This document shows, in pieces, positions 25,683 to 34,351 of a DNA stretch of 64,000 nucleotides. Position numbers and translations under genes: made by a program. Source of the DNA: RDXT01 sp033765305 (GTDB lineage: Bacteria; Bacteroidota; Bacteroidia; J057); NCBI GenBank assembly GCA_033765305.1, contig JANRID010000039.1:3172-67171 (forward strand), read 5' to 3'. Within the stretch, counting starts at the first letter, position 1, and each line of letters begins with the position of its first letter. The notes under the pieces were generated by a model. That model did no database searches, had not been told where the DNA came from, and saw only the letters and a list, made by a program, of their open reading frames with translations.

Positions 25683-27584
25683 TTATCCTACAGAAAACCG
25701 CCATGCGAGGCCCAATTCGCGGAGCATGGAGCGCTTTTTCCGCTGATGCGCCTGCATGCGGCGCAGGATATTGTCCAGGGTGCGCACGGCCTGCACGATG
25801 TGCGGGCCCTTGTTGAGCATGACGCACTCGGCGCGGTGGCCCATGGCAGCATCAGTGATCTCGGCGCGGGACGGAATGCCGGTCTGGGCCAGGGTTTCGA
25901 GCACCTGGGTCGCCCAGATGACGGGGATATGTGCAGCTTCGCAGATCCAGAGAATTTCCTCCTGCACCTCGGCCAGGCGCTCGTAGCCGCATTCGACGGC
26001 CAGATCGCCGCGGGCGATCATGATCCCGCAGCTGGGCACGCGCATGAGGGCCAGCAGCATTTCGGGCAGCTGCTCGAAGCCGTGGCGGGTCTCGATTTTG
26101 AGCACGATGGCGGGCTGCACGCCGCCGGCAGCCTGGAGCTGGCTTTCGAGGTGCAGCACATCGTCGGCGGAATTGGCGAAGGACAGCGCCACGATATCCG
26201 CATGCTGGACGATAAAGCGCAGATCCTCATGGTCTTTGGCGGTGAGTGCCGTCAGGCGGAGCTGGCTTTCGGGCAGGTTGATGCCTTTGTCGGCGCGCAG
26301 GTTCCGCCCGCTTTCCCGCACCTGGGTGATGCGGACCCGGATCGTGCCGCGCTCCACCTGCTCGATGATGCCCCCGATCTTGCCGTCGTCGAACCAGATC
26401 GACTCGCCGGGCTGCACATCGTCGAAGACCTCCGGCAGCGAGCAGCCGATCCGGGCGGGATGGATCGCCAGCCCCTCGGCATTGCGGACGGCATTGACGC
26501 CGAATTCCTGATCGCGGGTGAGGATGAGCGGATCGCCTTCCTTGAGCAGAATGAAGCCTGGCTCGCCGGAAAATGCGCCTACCGGCGCGATCACGGGCTG
26601 CTCCTCGGTTTCCTCCCGGCGGAACAGCTGCAGGCGGGTTCCGGGCGCGATGTAGGCAGTCTGGTCACATTCCAGCACAGCTCCGGCGGGGCTTGCCTCC
26701 GTCACCCGGACCTTGCGCATGCGGTCGCGGGTATCGAGGAAGGAAAGCTTGTCGCCGGGCTGGAGCCGCCGGAGGAATTCGCTGCGTACGGGCAGCGGCG
26801 TCATGCCGGGCACCTGGGGCTGCGGATGGGTTTCAGGATAGAGCCAGATCCGGGCGGGAGCCGTAAGCCTGCCGTAGAGATCCCGTTCCGGGCGGATTTT
26901 GACGACAGCAGGCTCCGGGCTTACGGGGCCGGTGCGCAGCTTGGGGCCGGCCAGGTCCATCAGGATCTTGCAGGGCAGGCCGGTTTCCGCTTCAGCCTTC
27001 CGCAGGTTGCGGATCATGCCGGCCCAGGCTTCGGGGCCGTCGTGGGCGCAGTTGATCCGCATGCAGTTCATCCCCTGACGGAGCAGGTCCAGCACCAGCT
27101 GCTCATTCGAAGCGGCTTCGGACGGCATGGTGACCATGATGCGCACATTGCGGTCGCGGATGGGCGCGCCGAGCAGTGCCTCCGTATGCTGCTCGATATA
27201 CCGGGCACCGTCCTCGAAGCCGACGGGGCAGGGCGATTCGAAGGATTCGGCGTGGAGGTCGGGGCGGATGCGGCACAGGAAGCGGAGCACCGCCTCGATG
27301 GAAGCCTGCACATGCGCCTCGGCTCTGCCGAGGGAAGAAAGCCCCATGCGGCTGAGGCGGGGCTGCAGGCTGCGCAGATCGCGGCGGCGGAAAGCCAGAT
27401 AGTGCAGCAGGTTGGCGGCGCTGGCACGGTAGGAAGGATGCACTGGATCGAGCAGCCCTTCCGACTGTGCGCCGAAAGCCAGCACTTCCATGCGCATATC
27501 CCGCAGGAGGCCAATCAGTTCGGCAATTTCAGCATCTGTATGGGTATCCTGGCGGGCGGTGCGCCCATCGGCATTGGGTGTCAT
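25683..27584 (-). CDS. Pyruvate kinase-like protein with N-terminal extension and no C-terminal domain
   Basis: 633 residues. Residues ~1-145 are a helical extension unlike classical pyruvate kinase. The barrel then shows MVTMPSEA, GMNCMRINCAHDGPE (the usual N-F-S-H is N-C-A-H), ILMDLAGPKLRTG, a B-domain insert, ALTAKDHEDLRFIVQ, KIETRHGFEQLPEML (essential Lys), MIARGDLAVECG and WATQVLETL. The protein stops after the barrel (RMQAHQRKKRSML), without the allosteric C-domain of ~110 residues. Leu and Lys at the positions equivalent to rabbit Thr113 and Glu117 match K+-independent enzymes. It probably converts PEP and ADP to pyruvate and ATP, though a regulatory or divergent role is possible. Confidence 0.8.
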   Translation of the reverse strand: MTPNADGRTARQDTHTDAEIAELIGLLRDMRMEVLAFGAQSEGLLDPVHPSYRASAANLLHYLAFRRRDLRSLQPRLSRMGLSSLGRAEAHVQASIEAVLRFLCRIRPDLHAESFESPCPVGFEDGARYIEQHTEALLGAPIRDRNVRIMVTMPSEAASNEQLVLDLLRQGMNCMRINCAHDGPEAWAGMIRNLRKAEAETGLPCKILMDLAGPKLRTGPVSPEPAVVKIRPERDLYGRLTAPARIWLYPETHPQPQVPGMTPLPVRSEFLRRLQPGDKLSFLDTRDRMRKVRVTEASPAGAVLECDQTAYIAPGTRLQLFRREETEEQPVIAPVGAFSGEPGFILLKEGDPLILTRDQEFGVNAVRNAEGLAIHPARIGCSLPEVFDDVQPGESIWFDDGKIGGIIEQVERGTIRVRITQVRESGRNLRADKGINLPESQLRLTALTAKDHEDLRFIVQHADIVALSFANSADDVLHLESQLQAAGGVQPAIVLKIETRHGFEQLPEMLLALMRVPSCGIMIARGDLAVECGYERLAEVQEEILWICEAAHIPVIWATQVLETLAQTGIPSRAEITDAAMGHRAECVMLNKGPHIVQAVRTLDNILRRMQAHQRKKRSMLRELGLAWRFSVG

Positions 27585-27666
27585 ATCCGGTCGGTTCGCT
27601 CCTCATAGATACGGGTTTTGCCGCGAATCCCCGCATGATTTTGCGCATCGGCTGCGCCGCAGCTGC

Positions 27667-28806
27667 TCAGTGCCTGCGCAGCAGGGCGGCGGCCAGCAGG
27701 GCCAGGGCAACCATGAGGCTCAGCGCCATGCGGAGGCCCAGCTGATCGCCGATGAGGCCCAGCAGCGGCGGGCCGCCCATGAAGCCCAGAAAGCCGATCG
27801 AGGTGACGGCTGCGATGCCCCTGGACGCCGGCACGCCCGGCGTATTGGCTGCGGCGCGGAATACAATCGGCACGACGCAGGAGTAGCCCAGCCCGGCGAG
27901 GGTAAAACCGGCAATTGCCTGGCCGGGCGTAGCCGCCAGCACGGCGGCCAGCATGCCCGCAGCGCCCAGCAGGGCGCCGCCGACCGAAATCTGCCGGCTG
28001 CCGAAGCGTGCGATCAGGGTATCGCCGGAGAAGCGGCCTGCGGTCATCGCCAGCGAGAACCCCGCGTAGGCCAGCCCGGCCGAGCTTTCGCCTGCGCCCA
28101 GGTAGTCCCGCAGCAGCACGGCGCTCCAGTCGGCAATTGCGCCTTCCCCCGTCATGATGCACAGCCCGATGAGCGCCAGAATGAGCAGGCTGCGGCCCGG
28201 CAGCTCGAATCCGCCCCCGGCGCCGGCCTCGTTGGGCATGCCCTGGTACTCCCGGTGAAAGAGCAGCGCCGCACTCAGCACCATCACCAGCGCAGTAAGC
28301 ATCATGCCCCCGAAGAGCGAGAGGCCCGCCTGCACCTGCAGGCCGCCCAGCAGGGCGCCTGCCATGCCGCCGATGCTGAACATCCCATGGCAGGAAGCAA
28401 TGATCTGGATGCCGTCGCGCTGCTCGATGGCGCTGACGGCGGTATTGACGGCTACGCCTCCGGCGCCATTCGTCAGGCCTGCCAGCAGCAGCCATACGAA
28501 TAGGCTGGGCGCATCCTGGGCCAGGCCCGCAAATGGCACGACAAGAGCGAAGAGGCTGATGCTGCCCCAGGCCGCCAGGCCGGTAGGGATGCGGCTCAGC
28601 ACGGCGCCGGAAAAAAGAATCGCCAGAAAAATCCCGGCCGGCAGGCCGATCATGGCCAGGCCCAGCTCGCCTTCCGTCAGGCCGAGGCTGGTTTTGACCT
28701 CTGCAATCCGGGCTACCCAGTTGCCGAAGAGCACCGCCAGCAGGAAGAACAGGTAGCCTCCTGCCAGGGCGCTCCGGTGGGAGAAGAATGCCAGCAGCAC
28801 TTTCAT
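27667..28806 (-). CDS. MFS transporter, YbjJ/sugar-efflux-like
   Basis: 379 residues with about 12 membrane helices. The N-terminus (YLFFLLAVLFGNWVARIAEVKTSLGLTEGELG) and ASCHGMFSIGGMAGALLGG are typical of the YbjJ/FucP-side MFS group. The middle loop after helix 6 is short and charged (HREYQGMPNEAGAGGGFE). The substrate is unknown. The start at 28806 follows an exact TATCTTTG box at 28835-28842. A longer reading frame on the same strand (27581-28891) is in a different frame and is a shadow. Confidence 0.85.
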   Translation of the reverse strand: MKVLLAFFSHRSALAGGYLFFLLAVLFGNWVARIAEVKTSLGLTEGELGLAMIGLPAGIFLAILFSGAVLSRIPTGLAAWGSISLFALVVPFAGLAQDAPSLFVWLLLAGLTNGAGGVAVNTAVSAIEQRDGIQIIASCHGMFSIGGMAGALLGGLQVQAGLSLFGGMMLTALVMVLSAALLFHREYQGMPNEAGAGGGFELPGRSLLILALIGLCIMTGEGAIADWSAVLLRDYLGAGESSAGLAYAGFSLAMTAGRFSGDTLIARFGSRQISVGGALLGAAGMLAAVLAATPGQAIAGFTLAGLGYSCVVPIVFRAAANTPGVPASRGIAAVTSIGFLGFMGGPPLLGLIGDQLGLRMALSLMVALALLAAALLRRH

Positions 28807-28834
28807 ATCGGTGCACGCTCAACAATGTGCGCCG

Positions 28835-28842
28835 CAAAGATA
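28835..28842 (-). promoter_or_regulatory. -7 promoter box of the YbjJ-like MFS gene
   Basis: TATCTTTG on the minus strand, an exact TAnnTTTG match, 28 bases upstream of the ATG. It is divergent from the tRNA promoter. Confidence 0.6.
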
Positions 28843-28885
28843 CCGCCTGCAGGAGGCGGCCCGGCGCATTTTGTCCGGAAAAGCC

Positions 28886-28916
28886 TTGCACAATTCGGAG
28901 GAAGGCCCTACCTTCG
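28886..28916 (+). promoter_or_regulatory. Promoter of tRNA-Gly
   Basis: TTG (28886-28888) is followed after 20 bases by TACCTTCG (28909-28916), one base from TAnnTTTG. The tRNA starts 12 bases downstream. Confidence 0.65.
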
Positions 28917-28928
28917 TCGTCCGATCCT

Positions 28929-29001
28929 GCGGGAATAGCTCAGTTGGTAGAGCATCAGCTTCCCAAGCTGAGGGTCGCGAGTTCGAATCTCGTTTCCCGC
29001 T
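28929..29001 (+). tRNA. tRNA-Gly (anticodon CCC)
   Basis: The full cloverleaf reads off directly: acceptor arms GCGGGAA (28929-28935) and TTCCCGC (28994-29000), D-arm AGCTCAGTTGGTAGAGC, anticodon arm TCAGC-TTCCCAA-GCTGA with anticodon CCC, and T-arm GAGTTCGAATCTC. The discriminator base is T, as usual for bacterial tRNA-Gly. CCA is not encoded. It reads GGG codons. Confidence 0.95.
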
Positions 29002-29039
29002 CATGGCACAGGTGCCCTTCCGGGGCGCCTGTTTCCGTT

Positions 29040-29900
29040 TCAGAGCTGACGGGCGCCGAAGGTGTCGCCCTGGCGCATATCGCCGGTTTTAAGGCCTTTG
29101 AGAAACCAGCGCATGCGCTGCTCGGAGGTGCCGTGCGTAAACGACTCCGGCACTACATAGCCCTGGGCCTGCATCTGGAGGCGGTCGTCGCCGATGGCCT
29201 GGGCGGCGCGCAGCGCCTCTTCGACATCGCCTTCTTCGAGGATGTTTTTCATCTGCTGGGCATGGTGGGCCCAGACCCCGGCATAAAAGTCGGCCTGCAG
29301 CTCGACCCGCACCGAGAGCTGGTTCTGGCGCTCCTGGCTGATGCGCCCGCGCTGGGCGTCCACCTGCGAGAGGGTGCCGAGGAGGTTCTGCACATGGTGG
29401 CCCACCTCGTGGGAGATCACATAGGCCATGGCGAAGTCGCCGGCGGCGCCGAAGCGGTTTTTCAGTTCGCCGTAAAACGACAGGTCGATGTAGATCTTCT
29501 CATCGGCGGGGCAGTAGAACGGCCCGGTGGCTGCGGAGGCGAAGCCGCAGGCAGATTGGGTGGAGCCGGAGAAGAGCACCAGCTTCGGAAGCCGGTAGGC
29601 GCTGCCGAGCACCTGGGGGAAGAGGGTGGCCCAGACATCCTCATTGTCCTTGAGCACTACGCCGACAAACTGGGCCAGGGCGTCCTCTTCGGGCGATGCG
29701 GCGGCAGGCGCGCTTTGCGCGTAGGGGTCGCTGCCGGCCTGCTGGAGGATCTGGGTGGGGTCCTGCCCGGTGAGCAGGGCAAACAATACCACGATGATGG
29801 TGCCGCCGATGCCGAGGCCTGCGCCTACGCGGCCTGTATTGCCGCCGCCCCGGCGGCGGTCTTCCACATTGGAACTGCCTTCACGGCCTTGCCAGCGCAT
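29040..29900 (-). CDS. ypfJ: YpfJ-family neutral zinc metallopeptidase
   Basis: 286 residues. The N-terminus is Arg/Gly-rich with one membrane helix (IGGTIIVVLFALLTG). The zinc motif is SHEVGHHVQN with HEVGHH at ~164-169, and the C-terminal half carries VELQADFYAGVWAHH and the late FTHGTSEQRMRWFLKG segment, all typical of the KPN_02809/YpfJ family (PF04228). Proteins of this family are about 280-300 residues and membrane-anchored with the peptidase outside the cytoplasm. The substrate is unknown. A TATACTTG sequence, one base off TAnnTTTG, lies in the 5' gap. Confidence 0.9.
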   Translation of the reverse strand: MRWQGREGSSNVEDRRRGGGNTGRVGAGLGIGGTIIVVLFALLTGQDPTQILQQAGSDPYAQSAPAAASPEEDALAQFVGVVLKDNEDVWATLFPQVLGSAYRLPKLVLFSGSTQSACGFASAATGPFYCPADEKIYIDLSFYGELKNRFGAAGDFAMAYVISHEVGHHVQNLLGTLSQVDAQRGRISQERQNQLSVRVELQADFYAGVWAHHAQQMKNILEEGDVEEALRAAQAIGDDRLQMQAQGYVVPESFTHGTSEQRMRWFLKGLKTGDMRQGDTFGARQL

Positions 29901-30091
29901 ACAGAAGCAGGGTTAAGGGAGTGACGTTGGTGATGCAAGTATATCCATTTCATGCGGAAACGCGAAATACCCCGCGGCTTTTCCGCCGCCTGCCGCCAGC
30001 TCCGCCAACTTTCCGCCTGGTCCGCTGTTTCCCCTTACAGATCCGCAAAACTCCGCCTGCGGCGCATTTCCCTACATCCCGGAATTGATTG

Positions 30092-30099
30092 TACCTTTG
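30092..30099 (+). promoter_or_regulatory. -7 box directly before mfd
   Basis: TACCTTTG is an exact TAnnTTTG match and ends only four bases before the GTG start of mfd. If this is the promoter used, the transcript would begin at or very near the start codon (leaderless). No clear TTG -33 element was found. Confidence 0.5.
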
Positions 30100-30103
30100 T
30101 CCT

Positions 30104-33100
30104 GTGAAAACCGAAACGCTCGTACAGCGCTATCAGGAGCACCCGGCACTCAAAGCCTTCGGCGAACGCCTCCACGCCGCCCAGGGCGGCCGCTTCCAGA
30201 TCAAAGGACTGGCCGGCAGCCAGGCTGCCTTCATGATTGCGGCGCTGCACCGCATCGCCCACCGCAGCATCCTGGTCCTGCTCAACGACAAGGAAGAGGC
30301 GCTCTATTTCCAGAACGACCTCCAGACCCTGATGCCCCGCAAGGACATCCTCTATTTTCCCGCCTCCTACAAACGCCCCTACCAGATCGAGGAAGTGGAC
30401 AATGCCAATGTCCTTCAGCGCGCCGAGGTCCTCAACGAGCTCAACCATACCCCTACCGGCCGGCAGGTGCTGATCACCTTCGCAGAAGCCCTCAATGAAA
30501 AGGTCATCAACCGCCGCTCCCTCCGCGAGCATACCGTGGACATCGAGGAAGGCGCGCTGCTCAATATGCAGGATGTGGTGGAACTGCTCGAAGGCTACGG
30601 CTTCGACCGGCAGGACTACGTCCTGGAGCCGGGGCAGTATGCCGTGCGCGGCGGGATTCTGGATGTGTTTTCCTTCGCCCAGGACATGCCCTACCGGGTG
30701 GAGCTCTTCGGCGAGCAGGTGGACAATATCCGCACCTTCGACCCGGTGACGCAGATGTCGGACCAGAAGCTGAAGCGCATCTCGCTGATTCCCAATATCC
30801 AGCGCCAGCTGCTGCACGAGGAGCGGGTGTCGCTGCTGGAGTATGTCTCAGCCCGGACCATCGTCGTGTCGCGCAACCTGTCGTTTGTGGAGGCGGATCT
30901 GGAGCGCATGTTCGACAAGGCGTCGGTCTATTACAGCAAGCTGCAGCAGGACAGCGGCGGCGCAGCCGCCAGCCGCAAGCCGGAGGAGCTGTACCTCTCT
31001 CCGGGCGCATTTGCGCAGGATCTCGGCGGCATGACGCTCGTCGAGCTGACGGGCACGCCCTGGGCCAGGCAGATCGACGAAACCCTCGAATGGCGCGGCA
31101 GCGCGCAGCCGGCCTTCCACAAGGAGTTCAACCTTCTGGCCGAGCATCTCAAGGCCAATACCCGCGAAGGATACGCCAACTACGTCTGCTCCGACAGCGA
31201 CAAGCAGATTCTGCGGCTGCAGGAAATTTTCGCCGAGGTGGATCCGGAGGTGCAGTTTACCGGCCTGCCCGGCGAGCTGCATGAAGGCTTCCGCGACCCG
31301 CAGCTCAGCCTGGCCTGCTACACCGACCACCAGATTTTCGACCGTTACCACCGCTACAAAAGCCGGAGCAATGCCAGCCGCACCCAGGCGCTGACGCTGC
31401 GCGAGCTGCGGGAACTCAACCCCGGCGACTATGTGGTGCACGTGAGCCACGGCATCGGGCAGTATGCAGGCCTGCATACCATCCAGGTGGGGGAGTTCAC
31501 GCAGGAGGCCGTCAAGATCATCTACAAAAACGGGGATGCCATCTTTGTGAATGTCAACGCATTGCACAAAGTCTCCAAATATACCGGCAAAGAAGGCGCG
31601 GCCCCGCAGCTGAGCAAGCTCGGCTCGCCGGCCTGGGCCAAAACCAAGGCCCAGACCAAAGCCCGCATCAAGGAGCTGGCCTTCGACATTGTGGAGCTCT
31701 ATGCCCGGCGCAAGGCCTCGCCCGGCTTCGCCTTCAGCCGCGACTCCTACCTGCAGCGCGAGCTGGAGGCGTCCTTCATGTACGAGGACACGCCCGACCA
31801 GGTCCGGACCACCGAGGAGGTCAAGCAGGACATGGAAAGCCCCCACCCGATGGACCGGCTCATCTGCGGCGATGTGGGCTTCGGCAAAACGGAAATCGCC
31901 ATCCGGGCCGCCTTCAAGGCCGCCCTCGACGGCAAGCAGACCGCCGTGCTCGTGCCTACGACCATTCTTGCCATTCAGCATTACAAAACCTTCAGCCAGC
32001 GCATGAAGGATATGCCGGTGGCGGTGGACTATATCAACCGCTTCAAAAGCGCGGCCCAGATCAAGGAGACGCTGGAAAAAGTGGCGTCGGGGCAGGTGGA
32101 AATCCTCATCGGCACGCACCGCCTGGTGTCGCAGGATGTGAAATTCAAGGACCTGGGCCTCCTGATCATCGACGAGGAGCAGCGATTCGGGGTAGGGGTG
32201 AAGGAAAAGCTGAAGCTGATGCGCGCCCAGATCGATACGCTCACCCTGACGGCTACACCCATTCCCCGGACCCTCGAATTTTCCCTCGCCGGGATCCGCG
32301 ATCTCTCGGTCATCACCACCGCTCCGCCCAACCGCCAGCCCATCGAGACGCAGGTTGTGCCTTTTTCGCCTACGGTCATCCGGGATGCGATCACCTACGA
32401 GCTGAAGCGCGGCGGGCAGGTGTTTTTCATCCATCCCCGGGTCAAGGACATCGAAGAAGTCGCAGCGGCGATCAAAAAGCTCACGCCCGATGCCCGCATC
32501 GGCATCGGCCACGGCCAGATGACCGGCCCCAAGCTGGAGCAGGTGATGGTCAACTTCATCGAAGGCGCCTACGATGTGCTCATCGCCACCACGATTGTGG
32601 AGTCGGGCCTGGACATTCCCAATGCGAACACCATCATCATCAACGACGCCAACCACTACGGCCTGGCGGAGCTGCACCAGATGCGGGGCCGCGTAGGCCG
32701 CTCGAACCGCAAGGCCTTCTGCTACCTCCTGGCGCCGCCGGAGATTTCCCTCACCCAGGACGCCCGCAAGCGCCTCAAGGCGATGGAGGAATTCGCCGAT
32801 CTCGGCAGCGGCTTCCACATTGCCCTGCGCGACCTCGACATCCGGGGCGCCGGCGACCTGCTCGGCGGGGAACAAAGCGGCTTCATCTCTGAAATCGGCT
32901 ACGAGCTGTACCACAGCATCCTCGATGAAGCGGTGCGGGAGCTGAAGGAAGAGCATTTCTCCGATGTGTTCTCCGAGGAGCTGAAAGCACGGAACAAGGT
33001 CTGGGTGGAGGACTGCAAGGTGGACCTGGACCTGGACATGCTGCTGCCGGAAAGCTATGTGCCCAGCGTGACGGAGCGCCTGCGCCTGTACAAGCGGATT

Positions 33101-33511
33101 GCCGGGGCGATGGAGGAATCGGATCTCCGGGCCATTCAGCTGGAGCTGCTGGACCGCTTCGGTCCGCTGCCGGTGCCGGTGCTGGCCCTCTTCGATGCTA
33201 CGCGCCTGCGCGAGCTTGCCCGCCGGCTGGGCATCGAGCGGGTGGCGCTCAAGGAGCAGAAGCTGCGGCTGTATTTTGTCTCCGACCAGGAGTCGCCCTT
33301 CTTCCAGTCGGATGAATTCGGACGCGTGCTCGAATACGTCAAGACCTTCTCGGCGCGGGTGCGCCTCAACCAGACTCCCAAATACCTCGCGCTGGTCTAC
33401 GACGACGTGCCGGATCTGAAGCGCACGCTGATCCTCATGCGGGAACTGCACGATTTTGTGTACTATGAGCGGCAAGTGCGGCAGGAAACAGTGCCAGGCG
33501 ATGTGATGTGA
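30104..33511 (+). CDS. mfd: Transcription-repair coupling factor Mfd
   Basis: 1135 residues from GTG 30104; the frame opens at TTG 30089 but that lies before the promoter box. Domains in order: UvrB-homology region (IAALHRIAHRSILVLLNDKEEALYF, RGGILDVFSF), the RNA-polymerase interaction domain (ELNPGDYVVHVSHGIGQYAGL), the RecG-like translocase with Walker A CGDVGFGKTEIA (Lys ~595), DEEQ box (~690-693), TATPIPRTLEFSLAG, and QMRGRVGRSNRKAFCYLL, then the C-terminal TRCF domain (LPESYVPSVTERLRLYKRIA). Mfd removes stalled RNA polymerase at lesions and recruits UvrA. Length is normal. Confidence 0.96.
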   Translation: MKTETLVQRYQEHPALKAFGERLHAAQGGRFQIKGLAGSQAAFMIAALHRIAHRSILVLLNDKEEALYFQNDLQTLMPRKDILYFPASYKRPYQIEEVDNANVLQRAEVLNELNHTPTGRQVLITFAEALNEKVINRRSLREHTVDIEEGALLNMQDVVELLEGYGFDRQDYVLEPGQYAVRGGILDVFSFAQDMPYRVELFGEQVDNIRTFDPVTQMSDQKLKRISLIPNIQRQLLHEERVSLLEYVSARTIVVSRNLSFVEADLERMFDKASVYYSKLQQDSGGAAASRKPEELYLSPGAFAQDLGGMTLVELTGTPWARQIDETLEWRGSAQPAFHKEFNLLAEHLKANTREGYANYVCSDSDKQILRLQEIFAEVDPEVQFTGLPGELHEGFRDPQLSLACYTDHQIFDRYHRYKSRSNASRTQALTLRELRELNPGDYVVHVSHGIGQYAGLHTIQVGEFTQEAVKIIYKNGDAIFVNVNALHKVSKYTGKEGAAPQLSKLGSPAWAKTKAQTKARIKELAFDIVELYARRKASPGFAFSRDSYLQRELEASFMYEDTPDQVRTTEEVKQDMESPHPMDRLICGDVGFGKTEIAIRAAFKAALDGKQTAVLVPTTILAIQHYKTFSQRMKDMPVAVDYINRFKSAAQIKETLEKVASGQVEILIGTHRLVSQDVKFKDLGLLIIDEEQRFGVGVKEKLKLMRAQIDTLTLTATPIPRTLEFSLAGIRDLSVITTAPPNRQPIETQVVPFSPTVIRDAITYELKRGGQVFFIHPRVKDIEEVAAAIKKLTPDARIGIGHGQMTGPKLEQVMVNFIEGAYDVLIATTIVESGLDIPNANTIIINDANHYGLAELHQMRGRVGRSNRKAFCYLLAPPEISLTQDARKRLKAMEEFADLGSGFHIALRDLDIRGAGDLLGGEQSGFISEIGYELYHSILDEAVRELKEEHFSDVFSEELKARNKVWVEDCKVDLDLDMLLPESYVPSVTERLRLYKRIAGAMEESDLRAIQLELLDRFGPLPVPVLALFDATRLRELARRLGIERVALKEQKLRLYFVSDQESPFFQSDEFGRVLEYVKTFSARVRLNQTPKYLALVYDDVPDLKRTLILMRELHDFVYYERQVRQETVPGDVM

Positions 33512-33566
33512 TAGACAGATGTCTGATAATCAGAATATAATTATTGCGGAAATTCGTTTAATCCGT

Positions 33567-33596
33567 TTGTAAATCCCAGGATTCGCCGTATTTTCA
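33567..33596 (+). promoter_or_regulatory. Promoter of the coiled-coil lipoprotein gene
   Basis: TTG (33567-33569) within TTTG is followed after 19 bases by TATTTTCA (33589-33596), two bases off TAnnTTTG. It lies in the short AT-rich gap after mfd, 33 bases before the ATG. Confidence 0.45.
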
Positions 33597-33629
33597 CGGG
33601 GGAGAATAGTTGAAATCCGCAGATCATTC

Positions 33630-34256
33630 ATGGCCTTGCACATGACGTTTGGTTCCGGCCCGCTGCTGCCGCTGCTCCTGCTGCTGGCGGCGCTGCTGCC
33701 GGCCTGCAGACCTGACACCCGGCGGGCGGAAGCCGAGCTGAGCGTGCTCGACAAGGAGTGGGCCCTGGCCGGCGCCGAGTTTCAGCGCTGGGAATCCCGC
33801 CTGCAGGAAGCTGCGGTCACCCATGGCGCAGCCATGAGCGAGCTGCGGCTGAGCGGCCCCCAGCGCCAGGCGGTGCGCCCAGATCAGCTGCTGCTCCTGG
33901 ACTCCCTCGCCCGCAATGCAGAGGCCTACACGCTGCGCTTCCGCGCCCTGGAGTCGGAGACCCGTGAGGCAGGCCGGCGCTGGGCCGCCGGCGCTGCACA
34001 GCTTCCGGAGCTGCAGCAGCAGCTGGGCCGTTTCCGGCCCGACCTCGACGGCATCCGCACCGGGCTCGACAGCCTCAAGTCCACCCTCGCCGGTCTGCGC
34101 AGCAGCCTCAAAGCCTGGCCTGCCCAGCTCGACGAGATCCAGACCGGCGCCCGCGCCGCCCAGAACGCCCTTCGCCCCCTCGTGCAGGCGGCTGTGCAGC
34201 CTGCACCGGTCCGCCGCCGCCCCGCTGCCGCGCCTGATCCCCAGCCTGTCCAATAA
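33630..34256 (+). CDS. Putative coiled-coil lipoprotein
   Basis: 208 residues. The N-terminal hydrophobic core (LLPLLLLLAALLPAC) ends in a possible lipobox with Cys 26; the -2 Pro makes it imperfect. The rest is nearly all helix with heptad spacing (for example LSVLDKEWALAGAEFQRWESRL and LDGIRTGLDSLKSTLAGLRSSL) and a Pro/Ala/Arg tail. It is probably an envelope lipoprotein of unknown role. The next gene is the DUF4157 toxin 95 bases on; there is no evidence that they act together. Confidence 0.65.
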   Translation: MALHMTFGSGPLLPLLLLLAALLPACRPDTRRAEAELSVLDKEWALAGAEFQRWESRLQEAAVTHGAAMSELRLSGPQRQAVRPDQLLLLDSLARNAEAYTLRFRALESETREAGRRWAAGAAQLPELQQQLGRFRPDLDGIRTGLDSLKSTLAGLRSSLKAWPAQLDEIQTGARAAQNALRPLVQAAVQPAPVRRRPAAAPDPQPVQ

Positions 34257-34351
34257 TCCGGACCGCCCCGGCGTTTTTCCGCAGGAAAAGATTGCATCCT
34301 TCGCGCCGCTGTGCGTACTTGAAGGCCGCTACAGCCCCCTGCATCCTGTGT

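Noticed and set aside
30848..33475. 875-residue minus-strand open frame opposite mfd
   Set aside because: Antisense shadow of the GC-rich mfd gene, with low-complexity His/Gly/Val composition and no motif.
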